64,000 bases of DNA from Cherax quadricarinatus. Taxonomy: Eukaryota > Arthropoda > Malacostraca > Decapoda > Parastacidae. Location of the stretch: positions 655,001 through 719,000 of the forward strand of contig NC_091369.1 in assembly GCF_038502225.1 (NCBI RefSeq), read 5' to 3'. Shown one piece after another: positions 54,301 to 64,000 of this stretch. A program made the position numbers and the translations under genes. Under the pieces are notes generated by a model that was not told the origin of the DNA, searched no databases, and saw nothing but the letters and a program-made list of their open reading frames with translations. How positions within the stretch are numbered: position 1 is the first letter of the stretch; every line of letters begins with the position of its first letter.

Positions 54301-57300
54301 GTATACAGTGTGTGGGAGGGAAGGTAGAAGGAAGGGTATACAGTGTGTGGGAGGGAAGGTAGAAGGAAGGATATACAGTGTGTGGGAGGGAAGGTAGAAG
54401 GAAGGGTATATAGTGTGTGGGAGGGAAGGTAGAAGGAAGGGATACAGTGTGTGGGAGGGAAGGTAGAAGGAAGGGTATACAGTGTGTGGGAGGGAAGGTA
54501 GAAGGAAGGGTATACAGTGTGTGGGAGGGAAGGTAGAAGGAAGGGTATATAGTGTGTGGGAGGGAAGGTAGAAGGAAGGGTATACAGTGTGTGGGAGGGA
54601 AGGTAGAAGGAAGGGTATACAGTGTGTGGGAGGGAAGGTAGAAGGAAGGGTATGCAGTGTGTGGGAGGGAAGGTAGAAGGAAGGGTATACAGTGTGTGGG
54701 AGGGAAGGTAGAAGGAAGGGTATACAGTGTGTGGGAGAGAAGGTAGAAGGAAGGGTATACAGTGTGTGTGGGAGGGAAGGTAGAAGGAAGGGTATACAGT
54801 AGGTGGGAGGGAAGGTAGAAGGAAGGGCATACAGTAGGTGGGATGGAAGGTAGAAGGAAGGGTATACAGTGTGTGGGAGGGAAGGTAGAAGGAATGGTAT
54901 ATAGTGTGTGGGAGGGAAGGTAGAAGGAAGGGTATACAGTAGGTGGGAGGGAAGGTAGAAGGAAGGGTATACAGTTTGTGGGAGGGAAGATAGAAGGAAG
55001 GGTATATAGTAGGTGGGAGGGAAGGTAGAAGGAAGGGTATACAGTAGGTGGGAGGGAAGGTAGAAGAAAGGGTATACAGTGTGTGGGAGGGAAGGTAGAA
55101 GGAAGGTATACAGTAGGTGGGAGGGAAGGTAGAAGGAAGGGTATACAGTGTGTGGGAGGGAAGGTAGAAGGAAGGGTATACAGTAGGTGGGAGGGAAGGT
55201 AGAAGGAAGGGTATACAGTGTGTGAGAGGGAAGGTAGAAGGAATGGTATATAGTGTGTGGGAGGGAAGGTAGAAGGAAGGGTATACAGTAGGTGGGAGGG
55301 AAGGTAGAAGGAAGGGTATAGTGTGTGGGAGGGAAGGTAGAAGGAAGGGTATACAGTAGGTGGGAGGGAAGGTAGAAGGAAGGGTATACAGTAGGTGGGA
55401 GGGAAGGTAGAAGGAAGGGTATACAGCGTGTGGGAGGGAAGGTAGAAGGAGGGGTATACAGTAGGTGGGAGGGAAGGTAGAAGGAAGGGTATACAGTGTG
55501 TGGGAGAGAAGGTAGAAGGAAGGGTATACAGTAGGTGGGAGGGAAGGTAGAAGGAAGGGTATACAGTGTGTGGGAGGGAAGGTAGAAGGAAGGGTATACA
55601 GTGTGTGGGAGGGAAGGTAGAAGGAAGGGTATACAGTAGGTGGGAGGCAAGGTAGAAGGAAGGGTATACAGTAGGTGGGAGGGAAGGTAGAAGGAAGGGT
55701 ATACAGTGTGTGGGAGGGAAGGTAGAAGGAAGGGTATACAGTGTGTGGGAGGGAAGGTAGAAGGAAGGGTATACAGTGTGTGGGAGGGAAGGTAGAAGGA
55801 AGGGTATACAGTGTGTGGGAGGGAAGGTAGAAGGAAGGGTATACAGTGTGTGGGAGGGAAGGTAGATGGAAGGGTATACAGTGTGTGGGAGGGAAGGTAG
55901 AAGGAAGGGTATACAGTGTGTGGGAGGGAAGGTAGAAGGAAGGGTATACAGTAGGTGGGAGGCAAGGTAGAAGGAAGGGTATACAGTAGGTGGGAGGGAA
56001 GGTAGAAGGAAGGGTATACAGTGTGTGGGAGGGAAGGTAGAAGGAAGGGTATACAGTGTGTGGGAGGGAAGGTAGAAGGAAGGGTATACAGTGTGTGGGA
56101 GGGAAGGTAGAAGGAAGGGTATACAGTGTGTGGGAGGGAAGGTAGAAGGAAGGGTATACAGTGTGTGGGAGGGAAGGTAGAAGGAAGGGTATACAGTGTG
56201 TGGGAGTGAAGGTAGATGGAAGGGTATACAGTGTGTGGGAGGGAAGGTAGAAGGAAGGGTATACAGTGTGTGGGAGGGAAGGTAGAAGGAAGGGTATACA
56301 GTGTGTGGGAGGGAAGGTAGAAGGAAGGGTATACAGTGTGTGGGAGGGAAGGTAGAAGGAAGGGTATACAGTGTGTGGGAGGGAAGGTAGAAGGAAGGGT
56401 ATACAGTGTGTGGGAGGGAAGGTAGAAGGAAGGGTATACAGTGTGTGGGAGGGAAGGTAGAAGGAAGGGTATACAGTGTGTGGGAGGGAAGGTAGAAGGA
56501 AGGGTATACAGTGTGTGGGAGGGAAGGTAGAAGGAAGGATATACAGTGTGTGGGAGGGAAGGTAGAAGGAAGGGTATATGTGTGGGAGGGAAGGTAGAAG
56601 GAAGGGTATACAGTGTGTGGGAGGGAAGGTAGAAGGAAGGGTATACAGTGTGTGGGAGGGAAGGTAGAAGGAAGGGTATACAGTGTGGGAGGGAAGGTAG
56701 GGAGGGAAGTGTAGAAGGAAGGAAGGGTATACAGTGTGTGGGAGGGAAGGTAGAAGGAAGGGTATATAGGGAAGGTAGTGTGTAGGGGAGGGAAGGTAGA
56801 AGGAAGGGTATACAGTGTGTGGGAGGGAAGGTAGAAGGAAGGGTATACAGTAGTGTGGGAGGGAAGGTAGAAGGAAGGGTATGCAGTGTGTGGGAGGGAA
56901 GGTAGAAGGAAGGGTATACAGTAGGTGGGAGGTGTGGGAGGGAAGGTAGAAGGAAGGGTATACAGTGTGTGGGAGGGAGGTAGAAGGAAGGGTATACAGA
57001 GGTGGGAGGGAAGGTAGAAGGAAGGGTATACAGTGTGTGGAGGGAAGGTAGAAGGAATGGTATATAGTGTGTGGGAGGGAAGGTAGAAGGAAGGGTAAAC
57101 AGTAGGTGGGAGGGAAGGTAGAACGAAGGGTATAGTGTGTGGGAGGGAAGGTAGAAGGAAGGGTATACAGTAGGTGGGAGGGAAGGTAGAAGGAAGGGTA
57201 TACAGTAGGTGGGAGGGAAGGTAGAAGGAAGGGTATACAGTGTGTGGGAGGGAAGGTAGAAGGAAGGGTATACAGTAGGTGGGAGGGAAGGTAGAAGGAA

Positions 57301-58985
57301 GGGTATACAGTGTGTGGGAGGGAAGGTAGAAGGAAGGGTATACAGTGTGTGGGAGGGAAGGTAGAAGGAAGGGTATACAGTAGGTGGGAGGGAAGGTAGA
57401 AGGAAGGGTAGAAGTGGGTATACAGTTTAGTGGGAGGGTAGGTGGGGGTAAGGTAGAAGGATGGGTATACAGTTTGTGCGAGGGAAGGTAGAAGGAAGGG
57501 TATACAGTGTGTGGGAGAGAAGGTAGAAGGAAGGGTATACAGTAGGTGGGAGGGAAGGTAGAAGGAAGGGTATACAGTGTGTGGGAGGGAAGGTAGAAGG
57601 AAGGGTATACAGTGTGTGGGAGGGAAGGTAGAAGGAAGGGTATACAGTGTGTGGGAGGGAAGGTAGAAGGAAGGGTATACAGTGTGTGGGAGGGAAGGTA
57701 GAAGGAAGGGTATACAGTGTGTGGGAGGGAAGGTAGAAGGAAGGGTATACAGTGTGTGGGAGGGAAGGTAGAAGGAAGGGTATACAGTGTGTGGGAGGGA
57801 AGGTAGAAGGAAGGGTATACAGTGTGTGGGAGGGAAGGTAGAAGGAAGGGTATACAGTGTGTGGGAGGGAAGGTAGAAGGAAGGGTATACAGTGTGTGGG
57901 AGGGAAGGTAGAAGGAAGGGTATACAGTGTGTGGGAGGGAAGGTAGAAGGAAGGGTATACAGTAGGGAAGGTAGAAGGAAGGGTATACAGTGTGTGGGAG
58001 GGAAGGTAGAAGGAAGGGTATACAGTGTGTGGGAGGGAAGGTAGAAGGAAGGGTATACAGTGTGTGGGAGGGAAGGTAGAAGGAAGGGTATACAGTGTGT
58101 GGGAGGGAAGGTAGAAGGAAGGGTATACAGGTAGAAGGAAGGGTATACAGTGTGTGGGAGGGAAGGTAGAAGGAAGGGTATACAGTGTGTGGGAGGGAAG
58201 GTGTGGGAGGGGGTATACAGTGTGTGGGAGGGAAGGTAGAAGGAGGGTAAGGTGTGGGAGGGAAGGGGAAGGGTATACAGTGTGTGGGAGGGAAGGTACA
58301 AGGAAGGGTAGGTGTGGGAGGGAAGGTAGATGGAAGGGTATACAGTGTGTGGGAGGGAAGGTAGAAGGAAGGGTATACAGTGTGTGGGAGGGAAGGTAGA
58401 AGGTAGGGTATACAGTGTGTGGGAGGGAAGGTAGAAGGAAGGGTATACAGTGTGTGGGAGGGAAGGTAGAAGGAAGGGTATACAGTGTGTGGGAGGGAAG
58501 GTAGAAGGAAGGGTATACAGTGTGTGGGAGGGAAGGTAGAAGGAAGGGTATACAGTGTGTGGGAGGGAAGGTAGAAGGAAGGGTATACAGTGTGTGGGAG
58601 GGAAGGTAGAAGGAAGGGTATACAGTGTGTGGGAGGGAAGGTAGAAGGAAGGGTATACAGTGTGTGGGAGGGAAGGTAGAAGGAAGGGTATACAGTGTGT
58701 GGGAGGGAAGGTAGAAGGAAGGGTATACAGTGTGTGGGAGGGAAGGTAGAAGGAAGGGTATACAGTGTGTGGGAGGGAAGGTAGAAGGAAGGGTATACAG
58801 TGTGTGGGAGGGAAGGTAGAAGGAAGGGTATACAGTGTGTGGGAGGGAAGGTAGAAGGAAGGGTATACAGTAGGTGGGAGGGAAGGTAGAAGGAAGGGTA
58901 TACAGTGTGTGGGAGGGAAGGTAGAAGGAAGGGTATACAGTGTGTGGGAGGGAAGGTAGAAGGAAGGGTATACAGTAGGTGGGAG
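51385..58985. repeat. 7.6-kb array of a 35-bp unit
   Basis: About 215 copies of a 35-bp unit containing GTAGAAGGAAGGGTATACAG then TGTGTGGGAGGGAAG. Frequent variants are TAAACAG, TACACAG, TATATAG, TATGCAG and GTAGGTGGG. From about 51600 to 54700 variants recur in blocks of roughly 14-15 units. From 54800 to 57560 the AGTAGGTGGGAGG variant is common. From 57560 to 58980 units are nearly identical, except for a rearranged patch at 58190-58330. Since 35 is 2 mod 3, one frame passes through all three phases of the peptide. No minus-strand phase has a stop, so frames of over 2,600 codons arise on that strand without being genes. Confidence 0.95.
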
Positions 58986-58994
58986 AGAAAATAT

Positions 58995-59070
58995 GGATGC
59001 ACTGCTCAGCACATTTATTGTAGACACGTTCAGCCACGAGTGGCGAGACTGAAGCGTTTCTAATGAATCC
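58995..59070. mobile_element. Diverged AAACGTTTCGC-core element
   Basis: Contains ATTTATTGTAGACACGTTCA and GCCACGAGTGGCGAGACTGA, resembling the arms at 10224 and 16373. The GCCACGAGTGGC core is self-complementary. Confidence 0.45.
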
Positions 59071-59076
59071 TCAGAG

Positions 59077-59079
<3 letters not shown>

Positions 59080-59117
<38 letters not shown>
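59080..59117. repeat. (GA)n microsatellite
   Basis: About 18 GA dinucleotides. Confidence 0.96.
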
Positions 59118-59119
<2 letters not shown>

Positions 59120-59374
59120 GAATTAAGGGTGGAGAAGCTACTAGTCTAGTGTGCTGAGCGTGACTCTGTGCTCAGTCCCCGTGGCAAAGCTCTGTATTGC
59201 CACCACTCCACCGTACTCCCTCCTTGTCCGTGACACGCACGCCACTGCCTTAATTACAGGTGTCATCAAGGTCGTAATGATGGTGCCCTTCCCCTCCCTT
59301 CCATCTTCACGCCTCACTCCTTCATTAATCCCGTTCTCTCCACTGAAGATGTATAAGTCCCCCCACACCCACTG
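59120..59374. other. Stretch without recognisable gene
   Basis: Short frames of about 75-80 codons exist on both strands, with no domain or start context. I leave it unannotated. Confidence 0.35.
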
Positions 59375-59375
59375 A

Positions 59376-59475
59376 CTCCTGCTCACCTAGAGGCAAATAG
59401 GTATCTGGTTACCTAGGTACCTGACGTAGGATAATAGGTATCTGGTTATCTAGGTACCTGATGTAGGATCGACCT
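59376..59475 (+). mobile_element. SINE body fragment, partly duplicated
   Basis: Contains GCTCACCTAGAGGCAAATAG, then ATAGGTATCTGGTTACCTAG and ACCTGACGTAGGATAATAGG. The TAGGTATCTGGTTAxCTAGG segment is present twice in tandem. It resembles the GTACCTGGGTGTTAG body of the SINE at 1303-1556. Confidence 0.5.
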
Positions 59476-59484
59476 TCCACAATT

Positions 59485-59619
<135 letters not shown>

Positions 59620-59689
59620 GAACTACGCCTTGTCTTGATTGGTGTCAAGGGGTACGGGAGTTATTTCTTGAGTAGCTTTAGGTAGATGT

Positions 59690-59762
59690 CGTTTTGATAA
59701 GGACCTGCCTCGTATGGGCCAGTAGGCCTTCTGCAGTGTTCCTACATTCTTATGTTCTTCTT
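59690..59762 (+). repeat. CCAGTAGGCCTTCTGCAGTG dispersed repeat
   Basis: Contains ATGGGCCAGTAGGCCTTCTG followed by TTCTTATGTTCTT. Same family as 10510. Confidence 0.6.
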
Positions 59763-59919
59763 TACTAGCACTTTGAGAGTAAGTTCAGCACTACGTTAAG
59801 TAGTGAACTACACTTTCTTGTGCCTTGAATTTATGCTCCGAAAATAGTTTGCTTTGCTTTACGCGATAATTATTTAATCCTGGCAAGAATCAGCACTGTA
59901 GCATCAACAGGCAGACAAC

Positions 59920-59998
59920 TATAGAGGCAGCATCAACAGCCTGGTTGACCAGGCAGACACTAGACAAACCTGGTCCTGGGCTGGTCTCCGGGAGCAGG
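59920..59998 (-). mobile_element. LINE-end fragment
   Basis: Contains ACAGCCTGGTTGACCAGGCA and CTGGTCCTGGGCTGGTCTCC, the inverse of the CCAGGCTCGTCTGG/CAACCAGGCTGTTG region of other copies. Confidence 0.6.
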
Positions 59999-59999
59999 A

Positions 60000-60310
60000 A
60001 AATGTTCGAAATCTATTAAGGGAATATCAGAAATATCCTCAATCAAGGGATGTCGAATCGTGTCATGCAGTCTTCCCTCATCAGTTACTCTAACTTCATT
60101 TTTTTTTTTTAATATTTACGTGTTCTGGGACACTCATTGCCCTCTCAGGCGGTGCACAGCCTTCACTCTGGTCAGTGCACCTGTGTGGTTACACTGAAGG
60201 AAGTGCACGAGATTGTATAACGTCATTACACACACACACACACCTCTGTCAGTATGCTCTCGTGTTAGTCCACTTTTGCTTTCTATTCCAAGTCTCTTTT
60301 TATTGCTAGC
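60000..60310. other. Stretch without recognisable gene
   Basis: Contains a run of ten T near 60101 and a short CA run at 60229. No gene or element is recognised. Confidence 0.35.
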
Positions 60311-60311
60311 T

Positions 60312-60445
60312 AACATTAACACTCGGACAGCATCAGCATTCAGGTAACATTAACACTCAGGCAGCATCAACATTCAGGTAGCATTTACATTCAGGCAACA
60401 TTAGCAATCAGGCAACATAAACACTCAGACATTATTTACTCTCAG
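60312..60445. repeat. Degenerate 20-bp repeat
   Basis: AACATTAACACTCAGGCAGC, ATCAACATTCAGGTAGCATT and ACATTCAGGCAACATTAGCA are successive variants of one unit, about six copies. Confidence 0.7.
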
Positions 60446-60569
60446 AGGCAATAATTACTCCCAAGAGAATCATAAAGACAGGAATAGAATAGTATTAACT
60501 CTGGAGGGAAGGAGGTAGTGGGAAGAAGTGAGGGAGGAGATGGAAGGGAGTTCGACAGGGGTGGAGGGT

Positions 60570-60750
60570 TGGCTGGTTAATGGAGTTTTAAGTCTATCGA
60601 TTACACTAGGGTCATTAAGGCTGCATGTAACCTGTTCACCACCCATCAGGAATACTTGGCTCCATAGAATAGGGGTGAAAAGTAAAATCTCAAGTGTGTA
60701 TTTACTGAGAGGCATACACCACTTGGTGTGTATATCCTGTTTGTAGGCAG
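60570..60750. repeat. Hairpin-repeat copy
   Basis: Contains AATGGAGTTTTAAGTCTATC, CATTAAGGCTGCATGTAACC, TTCACCACCCATCAGGAATA and the hairpin TTACTGAGAGGCATACACCA. It is nearly full length for this family. Confidence 0.65.
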
Positions 60751-60779
60751 GGATGGTAGTGGTGGTGGAGCGTTGGCTA

Positions 60780-60782
60780 CTA

Positions 60783-60831
<49 letters not shown>

Positions 60832-61012
60832 TGATGTTGTTACTGCTGTTACTGTCGCTGCTGCTACTGCTGCTGCTGTTGCTGCTGTCACTACTGATGT
60901 TGCTACTGCTGCTGCTATTGCTGCTGCTACTGTTGATGTTGCTACTACTGCTGCTACTACTGCTGGTGCTACTGCTGCTGCCACTGCTGATGTTGCTGCT
61001 GTTACTGCTACA
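60780..61012. repeat. (CTG)n-rich tract
   Basis: CTG triplets mixed with TTG, CTA and ATG. About 14 uninterrupted CTG/GCT triplets occur near 60788-60828. Four phases remain open by composition only. Confidence 0.92.
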
Positions 61013-61029
61013 GTAAGCTTGTAAGAGAT

Positions 61030-61311
61030 AATTAGCCTCTCGCCCCGGGCCCTGCACACCATTATGTCCTGACTCCCTAACCCCAGGTCCAGGCTTTAAG
61101 GCGTCGTAAAGGACCCAGCTAATAAAAAAAAGGTCAACTTGGAGGTTGTAGGTAGGTTAGGTAAGGGATGCTTGAGGTAAGGGGGTAGTAAGATGGGGAA
61201 GGGGTTGGTCTGCCTTAGGTTATAAAAAAATTATTCATTAATCTATCATCCGTGAGTGGTCCATTAATCCCTTGTAGGATGTTAAGATAGAGTAATCAGT
61301 ATCTCACAAAG

Positions 61312-61312
<1 letters not shown>
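61030..61312. other. Stretch without recognisable gene
   Basis: A GGTAGGTTAGGTAAGGGATG stretch at 61150 resembles the pentamer array at 9087 but is too short to classify. Confidence 0.35.
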
Positions 61313-61517
<205 letters not shown>

Positions 61518-61741
61518 GCTTTACTAGTCTTGCCTCACACTTCTAGATAGAAGTCCTAAAACCAGATAGTTCTCAGCAGGTCATCTCAGTGTCCTTTATT
61601 TCCCATATACTCTCTCTCAGTGTGTGATGTCCCTCAGGGAATACAGTGTTTATCATTCCTCTGAGGTTAGTCTCCGTTATAACTATTAAATCTGATTTAC
61701 CGATTGTTATTCTCCCCTTAATCTCAACTCGTCTTTGTGAG

Positions 61742-61744
<3 letters not shown>

Positions 61745-61840
<96 letters not shown>
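61745..61840. repeat. (GT)n microsatellite
   Basis: About 47 GT dinucleotides. Confidence 0.98.
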
Positions 61841-61899
61841 TCTTTACTTCACAGGTGTTGAAGGATTTAAACTTGGAAATATTATTAGTAGGTAGGCTA

Positions 61900-61950
61900 T
61901 ACTCACCTAATTATGGTTACATTGGTCGAGTCACAGCTCCTGCGTTCCTA
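61900..61950 (-). mobile_element. LINE 3' end scrap
   Basis: ACTCACCTAATTATGGTTAC then GGTCGAGTCACAGCTCCTG matches the 3' end at 39498, about 60 bases from a GT tract. Confidence 0.6.
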
Positions 61951-61959
61951 GATTATGTG

Positions 61960-62230
61960 TGGGAGAGATTGTAGTGGATAGACTGTGTGGGTGAGGCTGT
62001 CCTGGATAGATAGTGTGTGGGAGAGACTGTATTGGATAGACTGTGTGGGTGAGGCTGTCCTGGATAGTGTGTGGGAGAGACTGTATTGGATAGACTGTGT
62101 GGGTGAGGCTGTCCTGGATAGATAGTGTGTGGGAGAGACTGTATTGGATAGACTGTGTGGGTGAGGCTGTCCTGGATAGATAGTGTGTGGGAGAGACTGT
62201 ATTGGATAGACTGTGTGGGTGAGACTAGTA
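61960..62230. repeat. 58-bp minisatellite
   Basis: About 4.5 copies of a 58-bp unit containing GTGTGGGTGAGGCTGTCCTG and GTGGGAGAGACTGTATTGGA. One unit lacks a GATA tetramer and is 54 bp. Confidence 0.92.
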
Positions 62231-62289
62231 ATATCAGAGGAGTGTGCATAAATTGAGGGAGGTGTCGGAGAACAAGTAGAACGGGAATA

Positions 62290-62395
62290 AACCAAGGAGG
62301 AAGAGGAAGAGGAGGAGGAGGAGGACGACGACGACGACGACGAAAAGAGGAGGAGAACAAGGAGGAAACCAGGGAAGAAGGATAGGAGGAAGGCA
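62290..62395. repeat. Purine-rich (GGA)n/(GAC)n tract
   Basis: GAGGAGGAGGAGGA is followed by six GAC/ACG triplets and more purine sequence. Confidence 0.9.
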
Positions 62396-62612
62396 TTAAC
62401 TTGCATCAGGAGTCAGAGCTTATTCGGTGTTCATGTTGGCTCTTGTACCATTATCTTAATTGATCACCTCCTCACGCCTCACTCTTGACCCCCCAGTGGT
62501 GAATGCCGCCATTAACCACTTATAATGACCTAGTAGAGTCACTGACACGGACAGTTGTTCCAGTTTCCTGGATAGAGGTGGGGATATACTAGCAGTGGGT
62601 GAGATGTTAAAT

Positions 62613-62727
<115 letters not shown>

Positions 62728-62774
62728 TACTTTTCCATACATAATGTGTACTGGCTCCTGTGAATTAAATTATT

Positions 62775-62835
62775 TATCAATATATATATACACTGAGAGG
62801 TATACATCTCATTGTATATAAACATATGTAGGTGA
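62775..62835. repeat. Hairpin-repeat fragment
   Basis: TATACACTGAGAGGTATACA followed by TCTCATTGTATATA; the hairpin part of the family only. Confidence 0.55.
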
Positions 62836-62984
62836 ATATAAGCTAGTGTGCAGGTGACAGCTGCTCGCAGGATAACAGTGGTGTGTGGTTGGCGCATCCT
62901 CCGCGCCTACAGGATGTGTCATGAATACGGAATGTAACTGCCGACACTACTGAAGAAGAGAGACAAGCACACAGCAACCTTGGC

Positions 62985-63060
62985 AACACGTTTCGCACGA
63001 TGTAAAGCTTTATCAAGTCATTTGGCTTGATGAAACTCAAGTGACTTGATAAAGCTCTAC
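62985..63060. mobile_element. AAACGTTTCGC-core foldback with 15-bp arms
   Basis: GGCAACACGTTTCGCACGAT precedes AGCTTTATCAAGTCA (63006-63020), which is perfectly inverted at 63042-63056 (TGACTTGATAAAGCT). It resembles the inner arm of the copies at 3633 and 32490 (AGCTTTATCAAG). Confidence 0.7.
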
Positions 63061-63179
63061 ACAGAGCGGATCTTAGTTACATTGAAAGTTTGCTGTGGTC
63101 CTGTCTGTTCTCCAGGGTGTTGTTTTTGTTACTTTGTAAGGGCTGCGACGGCCTGAGCCGTAGGAACCTTCTTGAGGAT

Positions 63180-63365
63180 ATAGAACCTGTAGATGGTTGT
63201 TTAATGGGGTTTAAAGCCTGTCCTCTCCACTTGAGCCATTAAAGGCTGCAAGTAACCTTTTCGCAACCAGACAAGAATACACGTTAATCCCTAAAACAGG
63301 TATTAAAGTAAACTCGTAGCATATATACGCGGAGGGGGAATGCACCTCCCGGTGTGTGTTTCTGC
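63180..63365. repeat. Hairpin-repeat copy
   Basis: Contains TAATGGGGTTTAAAGCCTGT, GCCATTAAAGGCTGCAAGTA, CCTTTTCGCAACCAGACAAG and the hairpin ATATACGCGGAGGGGGAATG with CACCTCCCGGTGTGTG. Confidence 0.6.
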
Positions 63366-63477
63366 GTTGTGTTGAAGGTTCGACGGCCCTCCATTATTAT
63401 TTCCTCCCTCTCCATGTGGTCCTCCGTTATGCTGTGAGCAAACTAAGGTAGCCAGCTGCATGTACTCTGTGCTGTTA

Positions 63478-63675
63478 CCACCGCTGCATTGAACAAACTG
63501 AGCCATTGAACAACATACCTCGTCCACAACAATTATTATCACTGCTACAGTGAACAAACTGAACCAGGGAAGAACATATCTCGTTCACAACGAGTATTAG
63601 CACTGCTACAGTGAACAAACTGAACCACTGAACAACATACCACGTCCACAACGAGTATTATCACTGCTATAGTGA
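63478..63675. repeat. 61-bp minisatellite
   Basis: Just over three copies of a unit containing ACTGCTACAGTGAACAAACT and CCACAACGAGTATTA, spaced 61-62 bp. Copies are moderately diverged. Confidence 0.85.
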
Positions 63676-64000
63676 ATCTTTACCGTCGTCCCACCAGCAA
63701 ATTTGCGGTCGCGCAAGCTTGTCCAAAATCACGGTTGGTGGAGGAAGTGGTTACGGGATTTTGAAAGCCGGTTTTTGTAGCAGTTAATGTGTGGTGTGAT
63801 GTTCCAGGTGTTGTGTGGGAGGTGTTAATTTATTCCACGGCTCGTTAGTGATGTTAATGTTACTTGTTAACCTCCACTCCTTCCCAACCCCCAACCCCTC
63901 CCTTCTACTCATTCCCTCCCTTCCTCTCTCCTTCCATCCGTGCATGCATGCAACCACACGTACTAAATCTAAATCTATTGCCTAGTAATAAAATCGTATA
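63676..64000. other. Right end of window
   Basis: No gene recognised. A CCTCCACTCCTTCCCAACCC pyrimidine stretch lies at 63870-63940. Confidence 0.35.

Noticed and set aside
50792..59027. Minus-strand frames of more than 2,600 codons rich in Pro, Ser, Tyr and Leu
   Set aside because: The 35-bp unit lacks stops in every minus-strand phase, and overlapping frames carry the same peptide in shifted register. No gene is supported.
59141..59386. Overlapping 74-81-codon frames on opposite strands
   Set aside because: No domain, no splice or promoter evidence; length is compatible with chance.

Overview
This window looks like intergenic or heterochromatin-like DNA from a eukaryote, most probably an arthropod and, by inference, a decapod crustacean. 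There is no bacterial-style gene organisation: no ribosome-binding sites, no operons and no single-copy protein gene I can defend. The arthropod and decapod assignment rests on three things. An array is built from variants of the arthropod telomere pentamer TTAGG. There are tRNA-derived SINE-like elements with A and B boxes. Many decayed Jockey/CR1-type LINE fragments and short dispersed repeats are of kinds I associate with crayfish, lobster and shrimp genomes. That last point is recall and was not searched.

About half of the 64 kb is tandem arrays. Layout: 1-222, LINE fragment running off the left edge; about 285-8330, a 31-bp minisatellite that becomes a 29-31-bp relative, interrupted by a tRNA-like SINE (1303-1556) and by a 5'-truncated LINE (2023-5258), which itself carries a palindromic insertion with a 16-bp target-site duplication; 8430-8840, pyrimidine tract; 9087-9865, TTAGG-derived array; 9955-12245, retroposon fragments and a 95-bp-arm foldback; 12327-14320, 35-bp array changing to 25 bp; 14340-16925, mixed dispersed repeats; 16925-24120, about 200 copies of a 36-bp unit; 24330-26240, LINE pieces and small arrays; 27570-31742, a second, unrelated 36/46-bp array; 31800-33840, microsatellites and dispersed repeats; 33920-34495, G-rich 28-bp array; 35190-35950, a MITE-like element and a LINE piece; 36160-38925, 21-bp array; 39450-42130, LINE, SINE and foldback elements; 42300-43862, GT-rich arrays; 43990-47880, microsatellites and SINEs; 47903-49085, very uniform 75-bp array; 49236-50790, LINE RT relic and CAA/CAG-rich DNA; 51385-58985, about 7.6 kb of a 35-bp unit; 58990-64000, microsatellites, dispersed repeats and a 58-bp array.

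The very long open frames (up to about 2,700 codons) all fall in arrays. They stay open because the repeat unit lacks stop codons in several frames, often on both strands, so I do not call them genes. The only credible coding remnants are the transposon endonuclease and reverse transcriptase, and these are frameshifted.

The most interesting structural theme is that several unrelated short dispersed elements occur here as head-to-head palindromes, two of them with clear target-site duplications. Also notable are a degenerate telomere-like array that keeps a strict 5-bp phase, and arrays that seem to have started inside or next to LINE fragments. I found no convincing new protein-based system.
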